Shown: positions 54,072 to 62,211, counted from the stretch's first letter. The stretch: 64,000 nucleotides of DNA from Acrocarpospora corrugata (GCF_009687845.1 NZ_BLAD01000044.1:1-64000); one strand, 5' to 3'. The notes: generated by a model from the sequence alone, not told the origin. Translations and numbers: made by a program.

Positions 54072-54251
54072 CTAGTGCACGCCCATCTGCATCAGCACGA
54101 ACATCCCGACGAATTTGACCAGCACCAGACCGATCACGACCAGGAAGACGATGAGGGCGGGCTTGTGCTCGAAATGCTTGCCCTCCTTCAGCGGCGGGCG
54201 CTTGGCGACCCGGTCGGCGATGCGCTCTTCGATGGGCTTACGGTTGAACAT
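54072..54251 (-). CDS. Small single-helix membrane protein
   Basis: Frame of 59 residues read on the minus strand: a charged N-terminal half (MFNRKPIEERIADRVAKRPP, LKEGKHFEHKP) followed by one or two membrane segments (ALIVFLVVIGLVLVKFVGMF, VLMQMGVH). ATG 54251 to TAG 54072. Regular charge distribution and strong third-position GC support coding. It is convergent with the transpeptidase gene (4-bp gap) and 48 bp from the radical SAM gene on the same strand. No family recognised. Confidence 0.7.
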   Translation of the reverse strand: MFNRKPIEERIADRVAKRPPLKEGKHFEHKPALIVFLVVIGLVLVKFVGMFVLMQMGVH

Positions 54252-54299
54252 GCTTCAACCGTACAGGGCGGGATGTAAGAGCCCTTCGCAAACCCCCGC

Positions 54300-55307
54300 T
54301 CATACCAGCGACAGCTGGCGGGCGGGGGAACGGCGGCGCTTCCAGCGGCGGGCCTGACGGCCGATCCCGTACACCTCCGCCAGCTCGCGCACCTGGGCGG
54401 CGATCCCGGCCCGGTACTCCGGCGGCGCGGCAGGCGACTTGCCGTACAGGGCGGCGTAGCGGGGGACCAGGCCCGGATGCTCACGCTCCAGCCACACCAT
54501 GAACCACTCCCGCGCCCCCGCCGGCAGCCGCAGCACCACCGGGGTGATCGCCACCGCGCCCGCCTCGGCCGCCCGCCGGACCGTGGCCCGCAGATGATCG
54601 GCCGAATCGGTGATCAGCGGCAGGATCGGCGCCATCAGCACCTCACACGGCACCCCCGCCTCGTTGAGGGCCGCGCACACCTCCAGCCGCCGCTGCGCCC
54701 CGGCCGCGCCCGGCTCCACCCCGCGCCGGATCTTCTCATCCACGAACCCGACCGACACCGCCGCCCGCACCTGGGTGAGCTTGCCCGCCTCGCGTAACTC
54801 CGGCACATCCCGCAGGATGAGCGGGCTCTTGGTCAGCACCGTGAACGGATTGCCCGCCTCGCCCAGCACCCGGATGATCTGCGGCATCAGCCGGTAGGTC
54901 TCCTCGGCCCCCTGATAGCAGTCCCCGGTCAGCCCCAGCGCGACCGCCTCACCCGCCCAGCGCGGCCCGGCCAGCTCCCGCCGCAGCCGATCGGCCAGAT
55001 TCGTCTTCACCACGATCCGCGAATCGAAGTCACCGCCCGCGTCCAGCCCCAGATAACGGTGCCCGCGCCGCGCCGCGCAATACCGGCACCCGGCCGTGCA
55101 CCCCCGATACGGGCTGGCCGCCCACGCGTAAGGCAGCTCCGCGGCCGCCGGCACCCGCTCCAGCGCGACCCGCGCCGCCACCTCGTAACAGGTGATGCCG
55201 TCCAACTCCCGGGTGACCGCCTGCCGCTCGATCCGCGGCCGCTGCGGGCCCCCGTCGTCGAGCAGGGGGAGTGCGTCCCAAGGCATAGAGATCAGTAGAA
55301 CACGCAT
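54300..55307 (-). CDS. Rv2578c family radical SAM protein
   Basis: Iron-sulfur enzyme of 335 residues. The [4Fe-4S] motif is GCTAGCRYCAARRGHRYLGL (Cx3Cx2C). Supporting motifs are ALGLTGDCYQGAEETYRLMP and FTVLTKSPLILRDVPELREA (SPL-like/Elp3-type barrel), and it ends with an Arg-rich tail. The family is conserved in actinobacteria and its reaction is unknown, although it resembles spore photoproduct lyase-type barrels. ATG 55307 follows GGAGGGGG and is chosen; ATG 55286 (MPWDALPLL) matches the usual family start and is an alternative. Confidence 0.92.
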   Translation of the reverse strand: MRVLLISMPWDALPLLDDGGPQRPRIERQAVTRELDGITCYEVAARVALERVPAAAELPYAWAASPYRGCTAGCRYCAARRGHRYLGLDAGGDFDSRIVVKTNLADRLRRELAGPRWAGEAVALGLTGDCYQGAEETYRLMPQIIRVLGEAGNPFTVLTKSPLILRDVPELREAGKLTQVRAAVSVGFVDEKIRRGVEPGAAGAQRRLEVCAALNEAGVPCEVLMAPILPLITDSADHLRATVRRAAEAGAVAITPVVLRLPAGAREWFMVWLEREHPGLVPRYAALYGKSPAAPPEYRAGIAAQVRELAEVYGIGRQARRWKRRRSPARQLSLV

Positions 55308-55428
55308 TCGACCCCCTCCGCCACCCGTTCCGCCCCACCGGCCCGGCCGCAAAACCGGTGGAACGGGATGGAACCAGATGGAACGCCCCTAAACCCGGAG
55401 GCCGATCTTCGAAGGGACACCAACCCCC

Positions 55429-55842
55429 ATGACGTTCCGCAAAATCGCCGCCGGGCTGTGCGCCACAGCCATGCTCCTGCTCGCCGTGCCCGCCACGGCC
55501 ACCGCGTCCGGCCCCCGGGTCGACCTGCTGATCCACTACTACACCATCGGCGCCCCGAACTGGGGCACCACCTACACCGTCACCTGCGACCCCGACGGCG
55601 GCACCGGCGAAACCGACCTGTACATGGACATCTGGCGGGTCTGCGACGACTTCCGCCAAGCCGGCGGCGACCTCGACAAGCTCAACAGCTGGGGACTCGG
55701 CATCAAATGCGCGTCCACCCCGACCGGCACCATCCACACCCGGATCACCGGCACCTCCTACGGCCAGACCGTCGACCGCGACCAGTGGTGGCCGGACTGG
55801 ACCTGCCTGCGCCGCAACTACGGCTACATGTTCATCTACTGA
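55429..55842 (+). CDS. Secreted SSI-type (subtilisin-inhibitor-like) protein
   Basis: Exported protein of 137 residues: Sec signal (KIAAGLCATAMLLLAVPATA, cleavage near 27). The mature part has four cysteines, C53, C72, C94 and C126, spaced as in Streptomyces subtilisin inhibitors. Matching context is YTVTCDPDGGTGETDLYMD and CDDFRQAGGDLDKLNSWG. The reactive loop after C94 reads CASTPTGT, so P1 is Ser and P2' is Pro, unlike the Met/Lys P1 of known SSI. Protease inhibition is therefore uncertain. ATG 55429 is preceded by GAAGGGA. It is divergent from the radical SAM gene. Confidence 0.8.
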   Translation: MTFRKIAAGLCATAMLLLAVPATATASGPRVDLLIHYYTIGAPNWGTTYTVTCDPDGGTGETDLYMDIWRVCDDFRQAGGDLDKLNSWGLGIKCASTPTGTIHTRITGTSYGQTVDRDQWWPDWTCLRRNYGYMFIY

Positions 55843-55899
55843 CCACCCCGGCCCGGGACCCACATCCCGGGCCTCCTCACCGCCGGGGCGCGAACGGGT

Positions 55900-56100
55900 G
55901 ATCGCGAGAGGCGGCCACCGCCTCGCCGGATGCCAGCCGCCGACCAGCTCCGCCGCCATCCGGCGCAACTCGGCCGCCCCGGCCCCGGCGGGCCGCCCGC
56001 CCGGCCAGCCGTCCACCGTCCAGGCCAGATATCCGGGCACGACGGTCAGGCCAGACCCCGCGCCCGGGGTGCGGCGGCGGCAGGTGGCCACCGACATCGA
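55900..56100 (-). pseudogene. Possible FAD-monooxygenase fragment
   Basis: The minus strand encodes LTVVPGYLAWTVDGWPGG and AAELRRMAAELVGGWHPARR, which resembles a mid-segment of aromatic-ring FAD monooxygenases (GYLxWA ... LVxGWHP). No start, FAD-binding motif or continuation is present. The 317-bp gap between the SSI and LacI genes shows nothing else. Weak call. Confidence 0.25.
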
Positions 56101-56159
56101 CCTTCGAGGTCACCTCCCAGCAGGCCGCCCTGAGCTGAGCCCCGGGCTATCGTGATCCC

Positions 56160-57173
56160 GTGGCGGACGACACGGCGCGGCGGGGGATGCGGGAAGTGGC
56201 GCGCGTGGCCGGAGTGTCGGTCAGCACCGTCGCCAACGTCCTCAACCACCCCGCGCTGGTCACCGAGACCACCCGCCGCCGGGTCCGGGACGCCATGGCC
56301 GCCGTCGGATACGTCCGGTCCGGACCGGCCCGCCAGCTGCGCGGGGTGCCCAGCCGGGTCGTCGGCGTCGTCTCCCTGGACCTGGCCAACCCCTTCTACG
56401 CCGAGGTCAACCGCGGCATTGAGGACCGCCTCGCCGAAGCCGGCTGCGTCGCCCTGACCTGCAGCACCGATGTGCGCCCCGACAAGGAGAGCTGGGCGCT
56501 GGACATGCTGGAGGAGCAGGGCGTGCGCGGGATCCTCATCTCGCCGGTCGGCACGCGGCGCCTGCGCCGGCTCAGCACGCGCGGCACGCCGGTGGTCCTG
56601 CTCGACCATCCGCCCGGGGACCTGGACCTGTGCGCGGTCATGGTCGACGACGTGGCGGGCGGGCGGATGACGGGGGAGCACCTGATCTCGCTCGGGCACC
56701 GGCGGATGGCGTTCCTGCGCGGCCGGGTCGACGTCGCCCCCGTCGACCGGCGGCGGGACGGGCTCCGCCAGGCGCTGCGCGAGGCCGGAGCCGATCCCGC
56801 CGACCTGCTGGACGTCGTCCTCGGGCCGCCCACCGTGATGGAGGCCGCCGACGCCGCCGTACCGGGCCTGCTGGAGCGGCCCGACCCGCCGACCGCGATC
56901 ATCTGCCTCAACGACCTGGCCGCCCTCGGCGTCATCCACGGCCTGACCCGCCTCGGCGTCCGCGTCCCCGCCGACGTCTCCGTGATCGGCTACGACGACC
57001 TCCAGTTCGCCGCCCGCCTCACCCCGGCCCTCACCACCGTCGCCCGCCCCAAATACGAGCTCGGCCGGGCCGCCGCCGACCTCCTGCTGGCCGAGGAGGA
57101 GCCCGGCCACCGGCACCGGACCCTCACCTTCCCGCCCGCCCTGCGCGTCCGCGCCTCCACCGGCCCGCTGTAA
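56160..57173 (+). CDS. LacI family transcriptional regulator
   Basis: Repressor of 337 residues: HTH MREVARVAGVSVSTVANVLN plus hinge, then a periplasmic-binding-protein-like effector domain (VVGVVSLDLANPFYAEVNRG; DVSVIGYDDLQFAARLTPAL). GTG 56160 is the start. It lies 124 bp before the CBM2-GH26 mannanase gene on the same strand. A perfect 16-bp palindrome with central CG in that gap is the likely operator, so the protein probably responds to a mannan-derived sugar. Confidence 0.94.
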   Translation: MADDTARRGMREVARVAGVSVSTVANVLNHPALVTETTRRRVRDAMAAVGYVRSGPARQLRGVPSRVVGVVSLDLANPFYAEVNRGIEDRLAEAGCVALTCSTDVRPDKESWALDMLEEQGVRGILISPVGTRRLRRLSTRGTPVVLLDHPPGDLDLCAVMVDDVAGGRMTGEHLISLGHRRMAFLRGRVDVAPVDRRRDGLRQALREAGADPADLLDVVLGPPTVMEAADAAVPGLLERPDPPTAIICLNDLAALGVIHGLTRLGVRVPADVSVIGYDDLQFAARLTPALTTVARPKYELGRAAADLLLAEEEPGHRHRTLTFPPALRVRASTGPL

Positions 57174-57244
57174 CTTTCAACCCCCGTACCGCCCGCGAGC
57201 AGGGCGTACCCACCGCCCGCCCGCCACGGTTGCCGGGCCCGCGA

Positions 57245-57260
57245 ATTGTGACGTCACAAT
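57245..57260. promoter_or_regulatory. LacI-type operator, perfect 16-bp palindrome
   Basis: ATTGTGACGTCACAAT, fully self-complementary with central CG as in LacI-family operators, 37 bp upstream of the GH26 start and downstream of the lacI gene. The rest of 57174-57297 shows no gene. Confidence 0.75.
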
Positions 57261-57297
57261 CGGACATCCCCGTCCAACCAACCCCGGGAGCGACCAC

Positions 57298-58446
57298 ATG
57301 CTCATCCGACGGGCGTTACCCAGCGGCGCGTTGTTCGCCGCCCTGCTCGCCCTGGCCGCCGCGCTCCTGCCGGCCGCCCCCGCCTCGGCCGCCGTCGCCT
57401 GCGGGGTCGGCTACACCGTCACCAACCAGTGGCCCGGCGGATTCGGCGCCGCCGTCACCCTCACCAACCTCGGCGACCCCGTCGCCGGCTGGCGCCTCAC
57501 CTGGACCTTCGCGACCGGGCAGAGCATCACCCAGATGTGGAACGCCACCCCCACGCAGAGCGGGACGGCGGTCACGGCGGCGAGCCTGCCGTACAACGCG
57601 AACCCGGCCACCGGCGCCGCCGCCACCTTCGGCTTCAACGGCGGCTGGACCACCGCCAACCCCGTCCCGGCGAGCTTCGCCATGAACGGCGTCACCTGCA
57701 CCGGATCCGCCCCGACCAGCTCACCCACCCCGACCCGCTCGCCGACACCCACACCGACGCCGGGAGGGTGCACGGTGCAGCCCGTCAACCCCACCCCGCA
57801 GGCCCGCCGCCTGCTCTGCTACCTCTACAGCCAGTACGGCAACCACATCCTGTCCGGCCAGCAGGAATCCACCTGGATCGGCGGCCCCGACTACGAGAAC
57901 ACCTCCTTCCGGGAACGCCTCGACGGCGCCGCCGCCCTGCAGCAACTCAAGAACGCCGGCGCGGCCGTCATCTGGCGGCCCTTCCACGAAGCCGGCGGCG
58001 CCTGGTTCTGGTGGAGCAAGGAAGGCGGCGCCCAGTACAACCGCCTCTGGCGGTACATGTACGACTACTTCACCAACACCAAGGGCCTCAACAACCTCAT
58101 CTGGCTGCACGGCTACAACGGCTCACCCCAGAGCGCCTTCTACCCCGGCAAGCAGTACGTCGACATCGGCGGCGCCGACACCTACGCCGGAGACGGCAAC
58201 TACGACCCCCAGAAAGCCATGTACGACGCCACCCGCGCCATCGTCGGCACCACCGTCCCGATCGCCCTGCACGAGAACGGCCCGATCCCCGACCCCGACC
58301 GCCTCCAGTCCACCGGCGCCCGCTGGGTCCTGTTCGGCACCTGGCACGGCAACCACCTGACCGTCAGCAACTCCGCCGACCACCTCCGCAAGGTGTACGG
58401 CCACAGCTACGTCGTCACCCGCGACGAACTCCCCAACCTCCGCTGA
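57298..58446 (+). CDS. Secreted CBM2-GH26 beta-mannanase with internal deletion
   Basis: Exported protein of 382 residues: Sec signal to about 32; CBM2 with terminal disulfide C35-C134 (CGVGYTVTNQWPGGFGAAVT); Pro/Thr linker (SSPTPTRSPTPTPTP); GH26 from about 158. Acid/base E231 (VIWRPFHEAGGAWFWW) and nucleophile E326 (PIALHENGPIPDP) are present. However, about 75 residues expected between WIGGPDYE (ends E200) and NTSFRERLDGAAAL are missing in frame, which removes early barrel strands. The GH26 part is about 225 residues, against roughly 300 usual. Binding is likely kept, catalysis is doubtful. A LacI operator lies upstream. Confidence 0.88.
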   Translation: MLIRRALPSGALFAALLALAAALLPAAPASAAVACGVGYTVTNQWPGGFGAAVTLTNLGDPVAGWRLTWTFATGQSITQMWNATPTQSGTAVTAASLPYNANPATGAAATFGFNGGWTTANPVPASFAMNGVTCTGSAPTSSPTPTRSPTPTPTPGGCTVQPVNPTPQARRLLCYLYSQYGNHILSGQQESTWIGGPDYENTSFRERLDGAAALQQLKNAGAAVIWRPFHEAGGAWFWWSKEGGAQYNRLWRYMYDYFTNTKGLNNLIWLHGYNGSPQSAFYPGKQYVDIGGADTYAGDGNYDPQKAMYDATRAIVGTTVPIALHENGPIPDPDRLQSTGARWVLFGTWHGNHLTVSNSADHLRKVYGHSYVVTRDELPNLR

Positions 58447-58536
58447 CCCCCGCCACCGGGTGCGCCGTCCTGGCGCACCCGGCACTCACCCACGGTCCGC
58501 TAAACTGGAACAAGCGTACCGTTTTGAGGAGTTTTC

Positions 58537-58860
58537 ATGGCGTGGATCCTGCTGGCCTGCGCGATCGTCACCGAAGTCACGGCGACCACCGCGCTCAAAC
58601 TCAGCGACGGCTTCGCCCACAAGGGCTGGAGCGTCCTGGTCGTCATCGGCTATGTCGCCTCCTTCATCCTGCTGTCGCGGGCACTCAAACTCCAGATGCC
58701 CGTCGGCGTCGCCTACGCCGTCTGGGCCGGCATCGGCACCGCCGCCGTCGCCGGCATCGGCACCCTGTTCCTCGGCGAATCCATGAACCTCGCCAAAGCC
58801 GGCGGAATCGTCCTCATCATCGGCGGCGTCGTCCTGCTCAACCTCGCCGGATCCCATTGA
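58537..58860 (+). CDS. SMR family multidrug exporter (EmrE/QacE-like)
   Basis: Four-helix proton/drug antiporter of 107 residues. The essential Glu is E13 in MAWILLACAIVTEVTATTAL, followed by VLVVIGYVASFILLSRALKL, MPVGVAYAVWAGIGTAAVAG and the GGIVLIIGGVVLLNLAG helix. It acts as a dimer in the membrane against cationic dyes or quaternary ammonium compounds. ATG 58537 has GAGGAG upstream. The TetR start overlaps its stop (TTGA), so repressor and pump are co-translated. Confidence 0.95.
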   Translation: MAWILLACAIVTEVTATTALKLSDGFAHKGWSVLVVIGYVASFILLSRALKLQMPVGVAYAVWAGIGTAAVAGIGTLFLGESMNLAKAGGIVLIIGGVVLLNLAGSH

Positions 58861-59426
58861 CCGGCCCCAAAACCCCCCAGAAACGCGCCCAGGCCCGCCG
58901 CAACGCCATCCTCGACGCCGCCGTCACCCTCCTGGAAGAAGGCGGCTTCCCCGCCGTCACCCACCGCGCCGTCGCCGCCCGGGCCGGACTCCCGCTCGCC
59001 GCCACCACCTACTACTTCGCCTCCCGCGACGACCTCGTCGCGCACGCCTTCACCCGCCTGGTCGGCCACGAACTCGCCGCCCTCCACGCCATCCTCGACG
59101 CCCCCGGCCCCCTCCCGGACCGCCTCACGGCCATCCTCACCCAGGACCGCGCCCGCCAGCTGGGCCTCTGGGAGCTGTACGTCCACGCCGGCCGCGACCC
59201 CGCCCTGCAAGCCATCGCCCGTACCTGGACCGACGGCTGCGACGCCGCCCTCACCACCGCCCTGCACCGCGACGGCCACCCGCACGCCCCCGCCGACGTC
59301 CGCTTCCTGGCCACCCTGCTCAACGGCCTGTGGATCGAAACCACCGTCGAAGCCCGCCCCATCACCGCCGCCCGCGCCACCCTCACCCGGGCCCTGCACG
59401 CCCTCACGCTAAAGTCCCCTCCGTGA
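58857..59426 (+). CDS. TetR family regulator coupled to the SMR pump
   Basis: Regulator of 189 residues starting at TTG 58857, whose TGA overlap with the SMR stop decides the start: TGPKTPQKRAQARRNAILDA, HTH FPAVTHRAVAARAGLPLAAT, TYYFASRDDL, then a TetR_C-like ligand half. It probably represses its own operon and releases it when a pump substrate binds. GTG 59423 of the DUF952 gene overlaps its stop (GTGA). Confidence 0.92.
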   Translation: MTGPKTPQKRAQARRNAILDAAVTLLEEGGFPAVTHRAVAARAGLPLAATTYYFASRDDLVAHAFTRLVGHELAALHAILDAPGPLPDRLTAILTQDRARQLGLWELYVHAGRDPALQAIARTWTDGCDAALTTALHRDGHPHAPADVRFLATLLNGLWIETTVEARPITAARATLTRALHALTLKSPP

Positions 59427-59740
59427 TCCTCCACCTCGCCCTCGCCTCCGACTGGGCCCACGCCCAGACCAGCGGCCACTACCGCGTCTCCACCCTCGGC
59501 CGCACCCTCGACCAGGAAGGCTTCATCCACGCCTCCACCGACCTCCCCCAAGCCGAAGCCGTCGCCGCCCGCTACTACACCGCCGTAACCGAACCCCTAC
59601 TCCTCCTCCACATCCGCGAAGACCTCCTCAACTGCCCCGTCAAACACGAAACCCCTCCCGGCAGCGACGAAATCTTCCCCCACATCTACGGCCCGATCCC
59701 CGTCTCGGCCGTCACCGCCGTCACACCCTTCCGCGCGTGA
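59423..59740 (+). CDS. DUF952 family protein
   Basis: Small soluble protein of 105 residues with the DUF952 pattern (VILHLALASDWAHAQTSGHY, LDQEGFIHASTDLPQAEAVA, LLLLHIREDLL, IFPHIYGPIPVSAVTAV). The conserved Gly-Phe-Ile-His-x-Ser motif suggests a glutathione-S-transferase-like or nucleotide-modifying fold, but no reaction is known. The GTG start overlaps the TetR stop by 4 bp, so it is the third gene of the SMR operon. Confidence 0.9.
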   Translation: MILHLALASDWAHAQTSGHYRVSTLGRTLDQEGFIHASTDLPQAEAVAARYYTAVTEPLLLLHIREDLLNCPVKHETPPGSDEIFPHIYGPIPVSAVTAVTPFRA

Positions 59741-59892
59741 ACGACGCCGCCGGATCGACGAACCCGACTTCAAACGCCCAGGGTTTCCTGTTCCGGCCAT
59801 AGATCCGGCGAATCATGGGACTGCCGGGTCGACGTTGTCCGCGCCCTCGCCTCAGGTATCTCCTCGAAGCCGCCACAGCGACCCAATAGCTC

Positions 59893-60492
59893 TTAGGGCA
59901 GCGGTTCCGGTAGGACGCCGGCGATGACGGCGGTCACCATCTTGCCGACGGCGTCGGCCTCCGGTGGGGTGCCCGTGCGGTCGGCGAACAGGAGGTGGCC
60001 GGCGCCGATCAGGGTGGGGGCGAGGGTGTCGATGTCGGCGTTCGCCGTGAGGCGGCCCAGGTTCCGTTCGGCGGTGAGGTAGGAGGCGATCATGGTGACG
60101 GCTTCGGTGAGGACCGGGACGCCGGCCGGCCAGGTCCGGCGCAGCCGGGAACGCAGTTCGTCGCGGAAGGTGACCAGGGCCACGATCGCGACGGCGACCG
60201 ACCCGAACAGGGCCGTGAGGGCGGTGGCGAGGTTGCCGGTGACGGTGCCGGTTCCGGCGGCCCGGCCCAGCGCGGCGGCCTGGGCGTCCATCCGGTCGAC
60301 GCGGTCGAGGACGAACTCGGCGAGGAAGTGGTCGAAGTCGTCGAAGTGGCGGTGCAGGACGCCCTTCGCGCAGCCCGCCTCCGTGGTGACCGCCCGGCTG
60401 GTCAGCGCGCTCGGGCCCTCGCGCAGCAGGACGCGGTCGGCGGCGTCGAACAACTGCTCGCGTACGTCGCGGAGCACCACCCCTGTCGGCAC
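59893..60492 (-). CDS. TetR family regulator
   Basis: Regulator of 199 residues: LRDVREQLFDAADRVLLREG, HTH ALTSRAVTTEAGCAKGVLHR, HFDDFDHFLAEFV, then a C-terminal ligand domain (LFGSVAVAIVALVTFRDELR). GTG 60492 has AGGGAGG 7 bp upstream and is preferred to GTG 60510. It is divergent from a methyltransferase gene whose promoter and start contain two adjacent dyads, the likely binding sites. Confidence 0.92.
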   Translation of the reverse strand: MPTGVVLRDVREQLFDAADRVLLREGPSALTSRAVTTEAGCAKGVLHRHFDDFDHFLAEFVLDRVDRMDAQAAALGRAAGTGTVTGNLATALTALFGSVAVAIVALVTFRDELRSRLRRTWPAGVPVLTEAVTMIASYLTAERNLGRLTANADIDTLAPTLIGAGHLLFADRTGTPPEADAVGKMVTAVIAGVLPEPLP

Positions 60493-60521
60493 TGTGCGGC
60501 CTCCCTTCACCCGTTGAGGAA

Positions 60522-60556
60522 TGGGCAGTTGCCCACTATGGTGGGCGGATGCCCAC
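60522..60556. promoter_or_regulatory. Double dyad operator overlapping the methyltransferase start
   Basis: TGGGCA-GT-TGCCCA (60522-60535) and GTGGGC-GGAT-GCCCAC (60541-60556), with the unit GCCCACTAT repeated 20 bp apart (60531-60539, 60551-60559). The second dyad spans the candidate ATG 60549. Two dimers of the adjacent TetR on one DNA face would fit. Confidence 0.65.
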
Positions 60557-61382
60557 TATATCGAAGGCGGGGGAGCCCCACCGCGAGCCTCACCAAGCCC
60601 GGCAGATGGCCGAGTCATTCGGCACCGACGCCGAACGCTACGACCGGACCCGGCCCCGCTACCCCGACGCCATGGTGGACCGGATCCTCGCCGCCAGCCC
60701 CGGCTCCGACATCCTGGACGTCGGCTGCGGAACCGGCATCGCCGCCCGCCAGTTCCAAGCGGCCGGCTGCAGCGTGCTCGGCGTCGACGCCGACGCGCGA
60801 ATGGCCGAATTCGCCCGCCGCCGCGGACTCGAAGCCGAGGTCGCCACGTTCGAAACCTGGGACCCCGCCGGCCGGGCATTCGACGCGATCATCGCCGGGC
60901 AGACCTGGCACTGGGTGCACCCGGTCACCGGAGCCGCCAAAGCGGCCGAAGCGCTACGGCCGGGCGGCCGCCTGGCCGTGTTCTGGAACGTCGGCCAGCC
61001 GCCGCCCGACCTCGCCGAAGCCTTCGCCGCGGTCTACCGCCGAGTGCTGCCCGACTCACCGATCTTCCACCGGGCGATGCAGGGCCTGAACCCCTACTCG
61101 GCGCTGCTCACCAAAGCCGCCGACGGGATCCGGGAAGCGGGCGCGTTCGACGAGCCGCAACAGTGGCGATTCGACTGGGAGCAGCCCTACACACAAAAGG
61201 CGTGGCTGGACCAAGTCCCCACGTCCGGCGGCCACAACCAGTTCCCGCCGGGCAAGCTGGAAGAGCTGCTGGCAGGCATCGGAGCCGCGATCGACATGTC
61301 AGGGGGCAGCTTCACGATGCGCTACGCCACGGTGGCCGTCACCGCGACACGAACCGGCGCTTTACGAACCGGCGCCATCTGA
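60549..61382 (+). CDS. Class I SAM-dependent methyltransferase
   Basis: Methyltransferase of 277 residues: ARQMAESFGTDAERYDRTRP lead, SAM-binding motif I SDILDVGCGTGIAARQF, acidic residue of motif II (LGVDADARMAEFA) and motif IV region DAIIAGQTWHWVHPVTGAAK. The acceptor substrate is unknown. ATG 60549 lies inside a dyad; ATG 60606 (MAESFGTDAERYD) would leave the operator upstream, but it starts later than most homologues. It is divergent from, and probably repressed by, the TetR gene. Confidence 0.92.
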   Translation: MPTISKAGEPHREPHQARQMAESFGTDAERYDRTRPRYPDAMVDRILAASPGSDILDVGCGTGIAARQFQAAGCSVLGVDADARMAEFARRRGLEAEVATFETWDPAGRAFDAIIAGQTWHWVHPVTGAAKAAEALRPGGRLAVFWNVGQPPPDLAEAFAAVYRRVLPDSPIFHRAMQGLNPYSALLTKAADGIREAGAFDEPQQWRFDWEQPYTQKAWLDQVPTSGGHNQFPPGKLEELLAGIGAAIDMSGGSFTMRYATVAVTATRTGALRTGAI

Positions 61383-61464
61383 CCCGGCTGCCCGTCGCCC
61401 GATAGGCAAGCACCTGTGGGGAACTACTCTGGGCAGGCCACACCTTGAGGACTGATCCGAGGGC

Positions 61465-62211
61465 TCATCGGGGGATCCGATCGCCCGGCTCGCCCTCGAT
61501 CGACCCGGACGGCTTTCGCGAACCCACCCGGGCGTCCTCCAGGTCGGCGCGGTCACCGGCGGCGCGGCCGTCCTCCCAGCCCGACCAGTCCCGTAACCGG
61601 CGGCGCCCGGCACGGCGGACCCGGGGAAACAGCTCCTCGTAGACGCGGCTCACCTCGGCCCGGCGATCGACCAGGACCAGTTCCGCCGACCGGCCGCCCG
61701 AAGGACTGTCCGCCGCCGCCCGGCGTTCCGCCTCACCCAGCCGCTCGCACACCCGATGCACGAAACCCGCCATCCAGCTCTTGCGGAAACTCACCGTCGC
61801 GCCCCCCTCGGGCGCCCGTACACGCAGAACACCCGAACCCATCTGCAGGCACAGCGACGTGAACAGAAGCTCCACCACCGCCAGGTCGGAACCGAACCCC
61901 ACCACCCGGACCACCGACTCACGGCCAGAACGCCAGTAGATCGCACGGCACCGCAACGCCGACGCCACCCCGGCCAGCAGAGCACGCCGATCCGCCTGGT
62001 ACGGATTACCCACCGTAACCGTCAAATCGCTCACCTCGTCGGCCACCAGACCGGCGTTCGCGAGCATCGCCTGCTCGATCCCGTACGCGGCCATCACCGC
62101 ATACGCCTTCTCCAGATACACCGCCGCCTCGGTCGGATCAGTGCCCGGATGCTCGGCCACCGCAAGCAGCTTCCGCACCAACTCCAGCTTCCGCTCCGGA
62201 ATCTCCGCCAC
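61465..62211 (-). CDS. DUF2786 family protein
   Basis: Protein of 248 residues with the DUF2786 N-terminal helical module (ERKLELVRKLLAVAEHPGTD, TEAAVYLEKAYAVMAAYGIE) and a second conserved part (RRALLAGVASALRCRAIYWR, LQMGSGVLRVRAPEGG, SFRKSWMAGFVHRVCERLGE). The tail is charged and Arg-rich. The family occurs in phages and actinobacteria and has no known reaction. GTG 62211 has GGAGGAGG 8 bp upstream, and longer in-frame sequence is Cys/Gly-rich and non-conserved. It is divergent from the phosphotransferase gene. Confidence 0.88.
   Translation of the reverse strand: MAEIPERKLELVRKLLAVAEHPGTDPTEAAVYLEKAYAVMAAYGIEQAMLANAGLVADEVSDLTVTVGNPYQADRRALLAGVASALRCRAIYWRSGRESVVRVVGFGSDLAVVELLFTSLCLQMGSGVLRVRAPEGGATVSFRKSWMAGFVHRVCERLGEAERRAAADSPSGGRSAELVLVDRRAEVSRVYEELFPRVRRAGRRRLRDWSGWEDGRAAGDRADLEDARVGSRKPSGSIEGEPGDRIPR

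Noticed and set aside
55030-56097. A 355-codon minus-strand frame through the SSI gene
   Set aside because: It runs antisense through the SSI gene, without ribosome site or complete domain. Only a short FAD-monooxygenase-like piece is noted, at low confidence.
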